From contig NZ_VLKW01000010.1 in NCBI RefSeq assembly GCF_007830495.1, forward strand, positions 186,001 to 250,000: a stretch of 64,000 nucleotides of DNA. Reading direction: 5' to 3'. This document shows, one piece after another, positions 17,127 to 27,000 of the stretch. Source of the DNA: Pseudoduganella flava (GTDB lineage: Bacteria > Pseudomonadota > Gammaproteobacteria > Burkholderiales > Burkholderiaceae_D). Each line of letters opens with the position of its first letter. Position 1 is the stretch's first letter. The notes under the pieces were generated by a model that saw only the letters and a list, made by a program, of their open reading frames with translations, was not told the origin of the DNA and did not search any database. A program made the position numbers and the translations under genes.

Positions 17127-18449
17127 TTACCGCCGCCGCACCCGTTCGGCCAGGTCGTCGATCCGGTAGCTGGCCGTGCGCTCGCCGTCGCGCACCGCGA
17201 TGAAACATGCCGGGCCGCCCTGCCCCGGCTGCGCCAGGCTGTACACCTCACCGGTCCCGCGCGGCACCAGCGAGCGTACCCGTTCCACGATACACGCCGC
17301 GTGGCCGCCGCCAGCGCGCAGCACCAGCATGGCACCCTGCCCGCTCCGTGCCCCTGCGCCGCGCAGGTCCGTGACGGCGATCGCCCGGCCCTGCCACGGC
17401 ATCGTCGCGGGCGCGTTGCCATCGGCGCCGTCGAACGGCAGCACCTGTTCGATCCCGTCGAGCGGCGTGGCCAACGTGCCGCCGGCCTCGAAGACCAGCA
17501 GCTCGCCGTCGTTGACGTTGCGCACCGGAGCCCCGGCACCGCCGGCTGCCTTGCTGAGCGCCGTTTCCGGATGCCGCGCAAACAAGGCCGGGACATCGAT
17601 CCACGCGATTGCCTGGCCGTCCTCACCGTGGACGACCGGCACCGGGCCGTCCGGCAGCGCCAGTTCGCGCATGTCGAGGGCGGCATCGACAAGCATGCCG
17701 AGCGCGGTCCCCGCATGTTCGACGATCGCCAGCAACGTGCCGGCCGTGGTGGGCGCCAGCTCCGGCACCGCATCGGACGCGGCCACCACGGGCACCAGCC
17801 GCTCGCCCCAGCGGCAAAACGCCGTGGCACCGCCGCCTACGGGCTCCAGCGCGGGCCGCGGCAGCACGGCCGCCAGCCGCACCGCGGGCAGCGCCAGCAG
17901 CACGCCACCAGCCTGCAGCACCGCGCACAGCACGCGCACCGCCGCCTGCTCCACCGGCGCCTGCGCGGCGGATGCCGCGGATGGCCCGTCATCGCCATGC
18001 CACGCACAGGCCAGCGCAACCAGGCGCCCCGTCTCCAGCACCGACAGGATTGTCTCCGAACCTGGCACCTTCGCCGCGGCCTGGAACACTTCCTCGGCAT
18101 CGTCGTCATGATGCAGCCGGGCGATCGCATCGGCCGGCACGTCGGCAAAGCCGTCGATCGCATCGACCAGCAAGCCGATACGCCGGCCGCCGTCGCGCAG
18201 CACGAGGATGCGGCGCGCCGCCGCTGCGCCGGACGAGGCGCCGGTGTCGACCCAGCGTGCCAGGTCCGCCACGGGAATCAGCGTCCCCTGGCAATCGACG
18301 ACTCCGGCCAGCGCGCCGCGCCGGCGCGGCAGCGGCACCAGCGCCGCCGGCATCGGCAGCGCTTGCACGACGCAATCCACGTCGATGCCGACGGTGAGCG
18401 CGCCGATGGCGACGACGGCAAAGCGTCGCGTGGGAGCCGCTGCGCTCAT
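17127..18449 (-). CDS. Chemotaxis adaptor with three CheW domains
   Basis: 440 aa, about three times a normal CheW. Three CheW-like repeats can be followed: residues about 8-150 (FAVVAIGALTVGIDVDCVVQ, then GVVDCQGTLIPVADLARW), 170-300 (VLCAVLQAGGVLLALPAVRL, then FCRWGERLVPVV) and 305-440 (ELLVFEAGGTLATPLDGIEQ, then PWQGRAIAVTDLR). CheW couples chemoreceptors to the kinase CheA at the array base; multi-CheW proteins are less common and may extend array connectivity. It starts 1 bp after the stop of the PAS-chemoreceptor gene, so the two are a receptor-adaptor pair. No CheA, CheY or other che gene is in this window. Confidence 0.82.
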   Translation of the reverse strand: MSAAAPTRRFAVVAIGALTVGIDVDCVVQALPMPAALVPLPRRRGALAGVVDCQGTLIPVADLARWVDTGASSGAAAARRILVLRDGGRRIGLLVDAIDGFADVPADAIARLHHDDDAEEVFQAAAKVPGSETILSVLETGRLVALACAWHGDDGPSAASAAQAPVEQAAVRVLCAVLQAGGVLLALPAVRLAAVLPRPALEPVGGGATAFCRWGERLVPVVAASDAVPELAPTTAGTLLAIVEHAGTALGMLVDAALDMRELALPDGPVPVVHGEDGQAIAWIDVPALFARHPETALSKAAGGAGAPVRNVNDGELLVFEAGGTLATPLDGIEQVLPFDGADGNAPATMPWQGRAIAVTDLRGAGARSGQGAMLVLRAGGGHAACIVERVRSLVPRGTGEVYSLAQPGQGGPACFIAVRDGERTASYRIDDLAERVRRR

Positions 18450-18450
18450 C

Positions 18451-20208
18451 TTAACGCTCCGTCGCCACGCGCTCCAGGTCTTCCAGCAAGGCGGCGACGT
18501 TGCGGGTGGAGTCGGCCTGCGCCTGCGTCGAACCGTCGATCAGCGCGATCGATTCGCTGGTCTTCGCGACGGCGCCGGCGATGCGTTCGAATGCCGCCTC
18601 CACGTCGCCCGTCAGGCGCGTGCCTTCGTCCACGCGGCCCACCGTTTGCGTGATCAGCTTGCCGATCTCGCGGGCGGCCAGCGCGGATTTCTCGGCCAGC
18701 TTGCGCACCTCGTTCGCCACCACCGAGAAGCCGGCGCCGTGCTCGCCGGCGCGCGCCGCCTCGATCGCGGCATTGAAGGCCAGCAGGTGCGTCTGGCTGG
18801 CGATCTCGCTGATCGTGTCGATGATGTCGCGCACGTCCGCCGACGAGCGCTGGATCGCTTCCATCGCGTCCTTCGCCCGCGTCAGCAACGCGCCGCCGCT
18901 GCCCGCTTCGGCCTGCGTCTGGCCGGCCAGCGCCGTCGAGTGGCGCGCCGACTGGGCGATCGCGTTGATCGAGCCCGTGAGCTCGGCCAGCACAGCGGCG
19001 ATGTCGCGCACGCGCGCTGTGACCTTCTCCTCGCGGTCCACCTGCGCTGTCACGTCCATCGCGAACTTGACGACCTTGTACACCTTACCGTCGATGTCGA
19101 GGATCGGGTTGTATGTCGCCTGGATCCAGATCGCCGCGCCGTGCTTGCCGCGGCGCTGGAAGCGGCCCGACTGGAACTTGCCGGCCGCGAGATCGGCCCA
19201 GAAGTTGCGGTACGTGGCGCTTTTCACGAGCTCCTCGTCGCAGAACATGCTGTGGTGCTGGCCGACGACCTCGTCGTGCACATAACCCATCGTGCGCAGG
19301 AAGTTGTCGTTCACGGTCAGCACATTGCCGCGCAGGTCGAACTCGATCACGGCCTGCGAGCGGCCCAGCGCATCGAGCTTGCCGCGGATTTCCTCGGACA
19401 GGCGCTTGCGCTCGGTGATGTCGGCCGCGTACTTGACCACCTTCACGGGTTTGCCGTCCGCATCGAAGATGGGGTTGTACGACGCGAGGATCCACACGTC
19501 CTTGCCGCTCTTCGTCACGCGGCGGTATTCGCCCGTGTTGAATTCGCCTCGCCCCAGGCGCTCCCAGAACGCCTGGTATTCGGCCGAGTGGGCGAACGCC
19601 GGTTCGCAGAACATGCGGTGGTGCTGGCCACGCACCTCGTCGATGCCGTAGCCCATCACGTCGAGGAAGTTGTCGTTCGCGTCCAGCACCTTGCCCGTCA
19701 GTTCGAATTCGATGACGGCCTGCACCCGGTTCACCGCGCGGCTCTTGCCTTCGAAGTCGGCGTTGCGCAGCTTGGCCTGCGTGACGTCGGTGGCGATCAT
19801 GATCACCTGCGCGATCGTACCGCCGCCGCCCGGCACGGGCACGAACATGCCCTGCAGCCAGCAGGCGCCGCCGGCCTTGCGCACGATGCGATACGTGCCG
19901 CCCTTGCCGGCGCCCGCCGCCAGCTCCTCCCAGAAGTCCGCATAGTCCGCGGACCCCAAGTATTCGGACGTGCACAGCACGCGGTGATGGCGGCCCGCCA
20001 GTTCGTCCAGCGTGTAGCCGGTCAGTTCCAGGAAACGGGCGTTGGCATGGACGATGTGGCCGGCAACATCGAATTCGAGCGTCGCCTGCGTGGCTTCGAT
20101 CGCCGCCAGCACCGCGCTGGCGACATCGGAACGGCTGGCGGCGGCAAGGGCGCCCAACCGATCGGCGGGAAGATGCATGGTCATGATGGGAAGATGAATG
20201 GCGGGCAT
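18451..20208 (-). CDS. Soluble three-PAS methyl-accepting chemoreceptor, BdlA-like
   Basis: 585 aa with no transmembrane segment or HAMP domain. Three consecutive PAS domains (about residues 35-145, 155-265 and 275-390) each contain a related block ending HHRVLC, HHRMFC or HHSMFC, and each ends in a PAC-like strand (VIMIATDVTQ, VVKYAADITE, VVKFAMDVTA). The signalling domain follows, with the tip SQTHLLAFNAAIEAARAGEH and FSVVANEVRKLAEKSA; the usual tip QTNLLALNAA is altered to QTHLLAFNAA. Soluble PAS receptors of this layout (for example Pseudomonas BdlA) sense redox or flavin/heme state and act in biofilm dispersal. It forms an operon with the triple-CheW gene. The start is uncertain (20208 or 20184). 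Confidence 0.85.
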   Translation of the reverse strand: MPAIHLPIMTMHLPADRLGALAAASRSDVASAVLAAIEATQATLEFDVAGHIVHANARFLELTGYTLDELAGRHHRVLCTSEYLGSADYADFWEELAAGAGKGGTYRIVRKAGGACWLQGMFVPVPGGGGTIAQVIMIATDVTQAKLRNADFEGKSRAVNRVQAVIEFELTGKVLDANDNFLDVMGYGIDEVRGQHHRMFCEPAFAHSAEYQAFWERLGRGEFNTGEYRRVTKSGKDVWILASYNPIFDADGKPVKVVKYAADITERKRLSEEIRGKLDALGRSQAVIEFDLRGNVLTVNDNFLRTMGYVHDEVVGQHHSMFCDEELVKSATYRNFWADLAAGKFQSGRFQRRGKHGAAIWIQATYNPILDIDGKVYKVVKFAMDVTAQVDREEKVTARVRDIAAVLAELTGSINAIAQSARHSTALAGQTQAEAGSGGALLTRAKDAMEAIQRSSADVRDIIDTISEIASQTHLLAFNAAIEAARAGEHGAGFSVVANEVRKLAEKSALAAREIGKLITQTVGRVDEGTRLTGDVEAAFERIAGAVAKTSESIALIDGSTQAQADSTRNVAALLEDLERVATER

Positions 20209-20321
20209 GCGCCCAGGATGGACGTAGTGTATCCGTCGGAAAATACGCAGCCGCCTAAAAATACTTTAATTTCAAGCACATGCGTTGCACATGCGCGTCA
20301 GCTTGCCGCGGCGGCAAGTGT

Positions 20322-20828
20322 TCAGGCCGGCACCGCCCCGTCGGCGATCTTCAACTGGTGCTGCACGCGGTTGTGCACGCTGGCCGACACGGCCGGCGCC
20401 TCCTCGGCCAGCCGGTCGAGCCGCTCGCGCAACGTGCCGATATAGTGCGGTTCGAGATGCGCGGCGCCGGAGGCATGCAGCACCTCCAGCTCGCGGCGGA
20501 TCGCGCCGAAGCGCGCGCCGAACGTCTTGTGCTTCTCGGCGCGCTCGGCGAACTTGAAGAACGTCTGCAGGCTGGACAGGATGGCGGCCAGTACCGACAG
20601 CACGCCGACGATCAGCTTGGCCTGCACGGGGATGACCTCGGCGGCGATCGACGCGAACACCGACGTGCCGACAAGGCCAGAGATCACGATCACGGGCACG
20701 CCGAGCCAGTAGCTGCGCGCCTCCAGCGCCGTGGCCATTTCGTAATGCCCCATCTGCGATTCGCGGGCGCGGCGCAGCCAGGCCAGCACCAGCTCGTCGG
20801 GGCTGCTTGGCGGATGGTAGGGCTGCAT
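20322..20828 (-). CDS. SLATT-domain two-TM protein
   Basis: 168 aa. The layout is that of SLATT (SMODS and SLOG-associating 2TM effector) proteins: an N-terminal amphipathic segment (ELVLAWLRRARESQMGHYEM), TM helix 1 (about residues 41-62, WLGVPVIVISGLVGTSVFA), TM helix 2 (about 72-94, LIVGVLSVLAAILSSLQTFF) and a C-terminal helical cytosolic tail. Some SLATT proteins are pore-forming effectors of nucleotide-signalling defence systems; others have no known role. The gene follows ppnN by 9 bp. The ppnN stop is part of the Shine-Dalgarno stretch (TAAGGCGGGGCCATG), so translation is coupled. The family call is from topology and motif resemblance. Confidence 0.72.
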   Translation of the reverse strand: MQPYHPPSSPDELVLAWLRRARESQMGHYEMATALEARSYWLGVPVIVISGLVGTSVFASIAAEVIPVQAKLIVGVLSVLAAILSSLQTFFKFAERAEKHKTFGARFGAIRRELEVLHASGAAHLEPHYIGTLRERLDRLAEEAPAVSASVHNRVQHQLKIADGAVPA

Positions 20829-20837
20829 GGCCCCGCC

Positions 20838-22208
20838 TTACTTGATGACGCGGTAGCAAGGCGTATAGGCCTTGCCCGGCAGTTTCATGCGGCTTTGCGC
20901 GACGAACGACGCGAGCAGCTTGTCCATCGGGTCCATGATCGACACGTCGCCGTGGATCTCGAAATGGCCGTGTTCCTCGATCGCACGGATGCCGTCCGCC
21001 TTCACGTTGCCGGCCACCACGCCGGAGAATGCGCGCCGCAGGTTCGCCGCGAGCACGTGCACCGGCTGGTTCTTGTGCAGCTTCAGGTTGCGCATGTTCT
21101 CGTGCGTGGGAGCGAACGGGCGCTGGAATTCCTCGTCGATGCGCAGCGCCCAGTTGAAGTAGTACGCGTCGCTACGGGACTTGCGGAACTCGCGCACCTG
21201 CTTGATCCCTTCGAGCATTTCACGCGCCACCGTCTCCGGATCGTCGATGACGATCTTGTAGCGCCGCTGCGCCGCTTCGCCCAGCGTCTGGCCGATGAAG
21301 TCGTTGATCTGGTTGAAGTACTCGCGCGACGAATCCGGGCCCGTGAACACGAGCGGGAACGGGATCTCCGCGTTGTCCGGATGGAGCAGGATGCCGAGGA
21401 TGTAGAGGATCTCCTCGGCCGTGCCGGCGCCGCCCGGGAACACGACGATGCCGTGGCCCGTGCGCACGAAGGCTTCCAGGCGCTTCTCGATGTCCGGCAT
21501 GATCACCAGGTCGTTGACGATCGGGTTCGGCGACTCGGCCGCGATGATGCCGGGCTCCGTGATGCCGAGGTAGCGGCCGTTCATGAAGCGCTGCTTGGCG
21601 TGGCCGATCGTGGCGCCCTTCATCGGACCCTTCATCGCGCCCGGGCCGCAGCCCGTGCAGATGTCGAGAGCGCGCAGGCCCATCTGGTAACCCACTTCCT
21701 TCGAGTAGTTATACTCGGCCCGGTTGATCGAGTGGCCGCCCCAGCACACGACGAGGTTCGGATTGGTCTGCGGGCGCAGCACGTTGGCGTTGCGCAGGAT
21801 GTGGAAGACGGCGTCCGTGATGCCTTCGGTCGTCGACATGTCGAACTTCGGATTGTCCGTGACTTCATTGCTCACAAAAACGATGTCACGCAGGACGGCG
21901 AACAGGTGTTCGTGAATCCCCTTGATCATCTTGCCGTCGACGAAGGCGATGGCCGGCGCGCCGCGGATCTCGAGCTTGATGCCGCGCTCGCGCTGCAGGA
22001 TGTTGATGTCGAACGACTGGTAGCGGTCCAGCAGTTCCTTGCCGTCGTCGATCGTGCTGCCGCAATTGAGTACCGCCAGCGCGCATTGGCGGAACATCTT
22101 GTACAAGCCGCCCTTGCCGGTGTCGAGGAGTTTGATGACTTCGGCCTTGGACAGTACCTCGAGCTTGCCCTCAGGTGAGATCAGTGTGTCGACGAAACCT
22201 TGTTCCAT
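20838..22208 (-). CDS. ppnN: Nucleotide 5'-monophosphate nucleosidase PpnN (LOG family)
   Basis: 456 aa from the ATG at 22208, with AAAGGA about 10 bases upstream. The central LOG/SLOG Rossmann domain has CWGGHSINRAEYNYSK, TGCGPGAMKGPMKGA and the hallmark VFPGGAGTAEEILY (PGGxGTxxE). N- and C-terminal extensions match E. coli PpnN (YgdH). PpnN splits purine and pyrimidine monophosphates into base and ribose 5-phosphate and is stimulated by (p)ppGpp in E. coli. It is the upstream gene of a two-gene unit with the SLATT protein and diverges from the peptide transporter gene. Confidence 0.92.
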   Translation of the reverse strand: MEQGFVDTLISPEGKLEVLSKAEVIKLLDTGKGGLYKMFRQCALAVLNCGSTIDDGKELLDRYQSFDINILQRERGIKLEIRGAPAIAFVDGKMIKGIHEHLFAVLRDIVFVSNEVTDNPKFDMSTTEGITDAVFHILRNANVLRPQTNPNLVVCWGGHSINRAEYNYSKEVGYQMGLRALDICTGCGPGAMKGPMKGATIGHAKQRFMNGRYLGITEPGIIAAESPNPIVNDLVIMPDIEKRLEAFVRTGHGIVVFPGGAGTAEEILYILGILLHPDNAEIPFPLVFTGPDSSREYFNQINDFIGQTLGEAAQRRYKIVIDDPETVAREMLEGIKQVREFRKSRSDAYYFNWALRIDEEFQRPFAPTHENMRNLKLHKNQPVHVLAANLRRAFSGVVAGNVKADGIRAIEEHGHFEIHGDVSIMDPMDKLLASFVAQSRMKLPGKAYTPCYRVIK

Positions 22209-22348
22209 GATGCGTGAATCCTTTATCTGAGTCGTGCGGAAAGCCGCCATGTTCGCCAATATACGACATCGGCAGGCAAACACTATTGCAATCTTTTCAA
22301 ACATACCACATTGCTGCGCCGCACCACCGAATTGCCCGCCAAAATCGA

Positions 22349-22376
22349 TCGACAAACGGCGAGCCTCCATTACAAT
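22349..22376 (+). promoter_or_regulatory. Sigma-70 type promoter of the peptide transporter gene
   Basis: -35 TCGACA (22349-22354) and -10 TACAAT (22371-22376) with a 16-bp spacer, each one mismatch from consensus. Predicted start near 22383, giving a 20-nt leader that contains AGGAG. Confidence 0.6.
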
Positions 22377-22402
22377 GGCGACTTTTTTTCAGGAGATGCC
22401 GC

Positions 22403-23902
22403 ATGAGCGGTACTAGCAAGGCAGTAGATACGGCCATCCCCGAATTCAAACAGATTTTGGGGCACCCCGCCCCGCTGTGGATGTTGTTCATGACGGAGTT
22501 CTGGGAGCGCTTCGCGTTCTACGGTATCCGTTGGGCGCTCGTGCTGTACATCGTCGCCCAATTCCATGGCGGTGCGGCTTCCGGTGAGGCCGACGCAAAC
22601 CTCACCTATGGTTCGTATCTGGCGCTCGTCTACGCGGCGGCGCTGTTCGGCGGCTACGTGGCCGACCGGATCCTGGGCTACCAGCGTTCCATCCTGATCG
22701 GCGCGATCATCATGGCCGCCGGTCTGTTCATGATCGCCTATCCGGACCCGACGGTCTTCAAACTGGGTCTGGCGACGATCATCACCGGCAACGGCATGTT
22801 CAAGCCCATCATCTCGACGCTGGTCGGCAAGATCTACTCCGCCGCCGACAGCCGCCGCGACAGCGGCTTCACGATCTTCTACATGGGGATCAACGCGGGC
22901 GCGTTCGTCTCGCCGATCCTCACCCAGTACCTGGCGCAGCACGTGTTCAACACGGGCGATACGCCGGCGTACAAGATCGTGTTCATCGCCTCCGGCGTCG
23001 GCATGCTCATTTCGCTGGTGTGGTTCTTCATCGGCCGCGCCCAGCTGAAGGGCATCGGCATGCCGGAAGCGCAGGCGCAGAGCCCGAAACGCGTGCTGTA
23101 CGTGGTGCTCGGCGCGCTCGTCACGATCCCCGTCGTGTACGCGCTGCTGGCCGTCGGCGCCGAACAGCTGCAGGGCGTGCTGTCCGTGCTGTTCATCCTG
23201 CTGGCGGTGATGCTGCTGGTGGAAGGCTATCGCAACGGCCCCGTCGCGCGCGACAAGGTGTGGGCGATGATGATCATCTTCTTCTTCAACATCCTGTTCT
23301 GGATGTTCTTCGAACAGGCGGGCAGCTCGTTCACGTTCCTGGCCGAGAACATCGTCAATCGCGACTTCGGCGGCTGGATCTTCCCGACCGCCTGGTTCCA
23401 GAGCGTGAACTCCACCGCGATCATCACGTGCGCGCCGATCATCGCGGCAATCTGGATCTGGCTCGCCAAGCGCAACGCCGAACCGTCGATCCCGCGCAAG
23501 TTCGGCTTGGGCCTGATCTTCAACGGCCTGGCGTTCCTGCTGCTCGTGTTCGCGCTGAAGACGCTCGTCGTCGACGGCAAGATCCCGTTCTGGACCTTGT
23601 TCGCCGTGTACTTCATCCAGTCCGTCGGTGAGCTGTGCCTGTCGCCGATCGGCCTGTCGATGGTGACGAAGCTGGCGCCGACGCGCCTCGTCGGCCTGGG
23701 CATGGGCGGCTGGTTCCTGTCGACGGGTATCGGCAACAACCTGTCCGGCATCTTCGCCTCGCACGTATCTGGCGAGTCGGGCATGTCGGTGGCGTCCGCG
23801 CTGTCCGGCTACAACTTCGGCTTCTGGTCGCTGGTGATCGGCGGCGCGCTGCTGTTCCTGCTGGCGCCGCTCATCCAGAAACTGATGCATGGGGTGAAGT
23901 GA
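22403..23902 (+). CDS. Proton-dependent oligopeptide transporter (POT/PTR family)
   Basis: 499 aa, about 14 hydrophobic helices. The POT motif EFWERFAFYGIRW (ExxERFxYYG-like) is near residue 30, GGYVADRILG near 84 and the FYxxINxG signature (FYMGINAGAF) near 160. It imports di- and tripeptides across the inner membrane with protons, like E. coli DtpA/DtpB. The ATG at 22403 follows AGGAG. It is monocistronic, with its own promoter and a strong terminator 25 bp after the stop. Confidence 0.92.
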   Translation: MSGTSKAVDTAIPEFKQILGHPAPLWMLFMTEFWERFAFYGIRWALVLYIVAQFHGGAASGEADANLTYGSYLALVYAAALFGGYVADRILGYQRSILIGAIIMAAGLFMIAYPDPTVFKLGLATIITGNGMFKPIISTLVGKIYSAADSRRDSGFTIFYMGINAGAFVSPILTQYLAQHVFNTGDTPAYKIVFIASGVGMLISLVWFFIGRAQLKGIGMPEAQAQSPKRVLYVVLGALVTIPVVYALLAVGAEQLQGVLSVLFILLAVMLLVEGYRNGPVARDKVWAMMIIFFFNILFWMFFEQAGSSFTFLAENIVNRDFGGWIFPTAWFQSVNSTAIITCAPIIAAIWIWLAKRNAEPSIPRKFGLGLIFNGLAFLLLVFALKTLVVDGKIPFWTLFAVYFIQSVGELCLSPIGLSMVTKLAPTRLVGLGMGGWFLSTGIGNNLSGIFASHVSGESGMSVASALSGYNFGFWSLVIGGALLFLLAPLIQKLMHGVK

Positions 23903-23926
23903 TTTCACCTTGCTGTGAACGGAAAT

Positions 23927-23952
23927 CGGCGGCCTGCGGGCCGCCGTTTTTT
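23927..23952 (+). terminator. Intrinsic terminator after the peptide transporter
   Basis: Perfect 8-bp arms CGGCGGCC/GGCCGCCG, loop TGCG, then TTTTTTATT. Confidence 0.9.
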
Positions 23953-23964
23953 ATTGCCGTGGCT

Positions 23965-23993
23965 GTGACAATTTGTTAGTTTTTCGTTAATAC
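23965..23993 (+). promoter_or_regulatory. Possible promoter of the heparinase-like gene
   Basis: -35 GTGACA (23965-23970, one mismatch) and a weaker -10 TAATAC (23988-23993) are 17 bp apart. Transcription would start just before the RBS hairpin at 24009-24036. Confidence 0.4.
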
Positions 23994-24008
23994 CAGGGAT
24001 GTAAGATG

Positions 24009-24036
24009 CAAGCTCCACCACCCACCCTGGAGCTTG
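24009..24036 (+). promoter_or_regulatory. Hairpin that masks the ribosome binding site
   Basis: Perfect 9-bp arms CAAGCTCCA (24009-24017) and TGGAGCTTG (24028-24036) enclose a 10-nt loop. The 3' arm contains the Shine-Dalgarno GGAG and ends one base before the ATG at 24038, so the folded leader would block initiation. Function as a translational switch is inferred. Confidence 0.6.
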
Positions 24037-24037
24037 T

Positions 24038-27000
24038 ATGCACCTCAAACCGGTACTGCGGGCGTTGCTGGCCACGACGGCTGGCCTCGCCCTGTACGCC
24101 CCATGCGCACACGCCGCCGAGACGAGCATCGCGCGGCCGTTTCTGTATGCTACGCCTGCCGATATCGAGGCGCTGAAAAAGAAGCTGCCGACCCGGCCGG
24201 ACATGCCGAAGACCGGCGCGATCCATCTGCGTATCAAGCCCACCCTTCTCGGCGCCACCGATCCAGCCGGCTCGGTCATCTTTGGTGATTTCAATAAACA
24301 GGGCGCGCTCTCCATCCGCTACCTGAAGGATGCCGACGGCCAGACCGCTACCAACATTCAGGCCCGGCTCGTCAAGGCGGACGGCACCGAAGCGTTCAAC
24401 TTGGGGTGGCGTGTTCCCACGGATGGCGAGCTGCGACTCATCATTCGCTATGACGCAGCAGGCACGGTCAGAATCTACGTCAACGGCAGTGCCACCGCCG
24501 TCGACTGCGGCAAAGAACTAAAATGCGACAACACCGGCTGGAAACCGGCGGCCCAGAATTACTACTTCGTCGGCCGCAAAGGCCAGCAAATCGCCGAATT
24601 CTACGTGGAAGACAGCGCCACCCAGACACGCGTCTGGGACGGCACAAACATCGACTGGGAAGTGGGCGCTGCCTATTTTGACCTTGCCGACCACATCGGA
24701 CCGGGCGTGGCGAAAGATGCCAGTGGATGCAAGATTGAGTCGATGCCGAGCGGGGCGACTGACGTCTGTAACGTCGCGAAGGCCGGCCGGGTAGCGATTG
24801 CCGACACCGCTCAGAACCTCGCGTTCGCCTATCGCCTGACCGGGGACCCGGTCTATTGGGATGCGGCCAAGAACTACGTGGACGTCATTCTCAAGATGGC
24901 GAATTACAACGAATATGACGCGAACGGCAAGGTAGTAAACACCGGCTTCACCGTCGGCGGCGAATGGGCGCAGAGCGCCCGCGTCGCGGCGCTGGGCATC
25001 CTGTACGACTGGTTTTATGACTTGTGGTCCGAAGCCCGGAGAGCGGAGATACGCAAGGCCATTGCCGACAACATCCGTGCCGACGACCCCAAGGGCATGA
25101 TGGACCTGATCGGCATGAACTGCGGCCCGAATGGCAAATTGACCCAGCCAACCGAGGCGAATTGGACCGAACTCAAATGCGTGACAGACCCGGATATCGC
25201 GCGCTACTACATCATGGGGCACAACGCCAGCGCGATGGCGGGAACCGCGATCGGTCTGCTTGCCATCGTCGACGACGATGCCAGGGTCCGCCCGCTGCTG
25301 GACCAGATCTATGGCCACCTGGTCAATGGACTCCTGCCTGCCCGCAAGGACATTTCGATCGACGGCGGCCACCATACGCTGTTCTCGTATGGGTCGACCG
25401 TCGGCGAAGTGATCGAGCGCCTGATCATGTGGCGTCGCGCGCGGGCGGCGCACGGGCAGGCTTCGCCCGAGCTGGAACAGGACTGGATACCGCGCCTCGT
25501 ATTCCCATTCATCGATGGGCTGCGCGCCGACGGCACCTACCCCGCCAGCGGCGACTACTTCGCCACGACGGTGGACGGCAACAACATTGGCTACATGGCG
25601 CTTGCGGCGGCAACCAGCGCCAAGTTCACTGTTCCAGGATCGACCCTCGAGAACGCGCGCGGCATCGCCACGGCGTTCTACGAGGACCAGATAGCGGGCA
25701 AGCGCAGTCGTGCCAATGCGCAGGCTCTGTGGGATGCGCTGTACTTCCCCGGGACCAAAGCGGCACGGGTCACGCTGGACCCAACAACTCGTAAGCTGGC
25801 CTCGCACTACTCGATCGCCGGCAACGTCTTCATGCGCAATTCGTGGGACTTCGCCAACGCCGCGCTGCTCGACTTCAAATCGACATCGTTCGCCAGCGAG
25901 AACCACCAGCACCTGGACCAGAACAGTTTTTCGCTGTACTACAAGGGGCCGTTGTTGCTGGACTCCGGCTACGGCAACTATGGCACGGCTCACTGGCACA
26001 ACTACTACCGCCGGACGATCGCCCACAACACGATCGTCGTCCACGACCCGGCCGAGAGCTACACATACCGGGACGAGGGGAAAACCGTCCCGGCCAGTAA
26101 CGACGGTGGCCAGTGGTTCACATGCGAAGCCAATGTGGATAATGGCGGCAAAGCGTACCCTACGCGCGAGGAAATCAAGTCCCGCAACGGCAACGTCCTC
26201 GACGGCGTCGACGAGTTCGAGGATGGGTACACCTATTCCTACGTCAGCGCGAACGCCGGCAAGGCCTACCTGTCGCCGAGCAGGTGTCATCAGGCGCCCG
26301 ACGCCAAGGGCAGCATTGCGCACCGCTACCGGCTCCATCCACAGGATGGCTTCCGCCGCCAGATCGTCTATCTCCGCGCCAAAGACAAGCGGACCGGCGC
26401 AGACCTGCCGCCGACGATCCTCGTCTACGACCGCGTCAATTCGCCGTACAAGCTGCCGGCCGTATCGCTGCTGCATACCGCGAAAATGCCGAGAACGTTT
26501 CAAAAGCCGACGCCGTCCGACACGAGCGCCAGCCGTTACACGGTGCCGGGGCCGAAGAACGCACCGCTGGTCGTACGCAACGACGATGCGATGGTGACGA
26601 TCGAGCCCCTGCTGCCCGCTCGCGCATACGTCACGCTCGCCGGCGGTGCTCCCGGTGACGGCAGCTCGTGCGCTGCCCCCGCGACGAATACGTCCACCGA
26701 TAACTGCCGCTTCACCGTGCGTGACGCCAACGGCGTATGGACCAATTACCCCGTGGAGCCGGCGGACGCCAAGGAGACTCCGGACTTCGGCGCCTGGCGC
26801 ATCGAGATCGGCGGGGTGCCCGAGACGACGCGAGACGACGCCCAGTATCAGTACTTCCTGAACGTGATGCGCGTCGCCGAACATGACCTGCGCGACGATG
26901 CCCCGCAGGATAACCAGGCCGTGCTGCTGCCGATCGTTGCCGGCGGTACGCACGCCGTGCAGCTCGATCGGGAAACCGCGGAATCGCCCGTGGTGGTCTT

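Noticed and set aside
18208..20445. 745-codon open frame opposite the PAS receptor
   Set aside because: Antisense, low complexity, His/Arg/Ala-rich. The chemoreceptor on the other strand has clear motifs.
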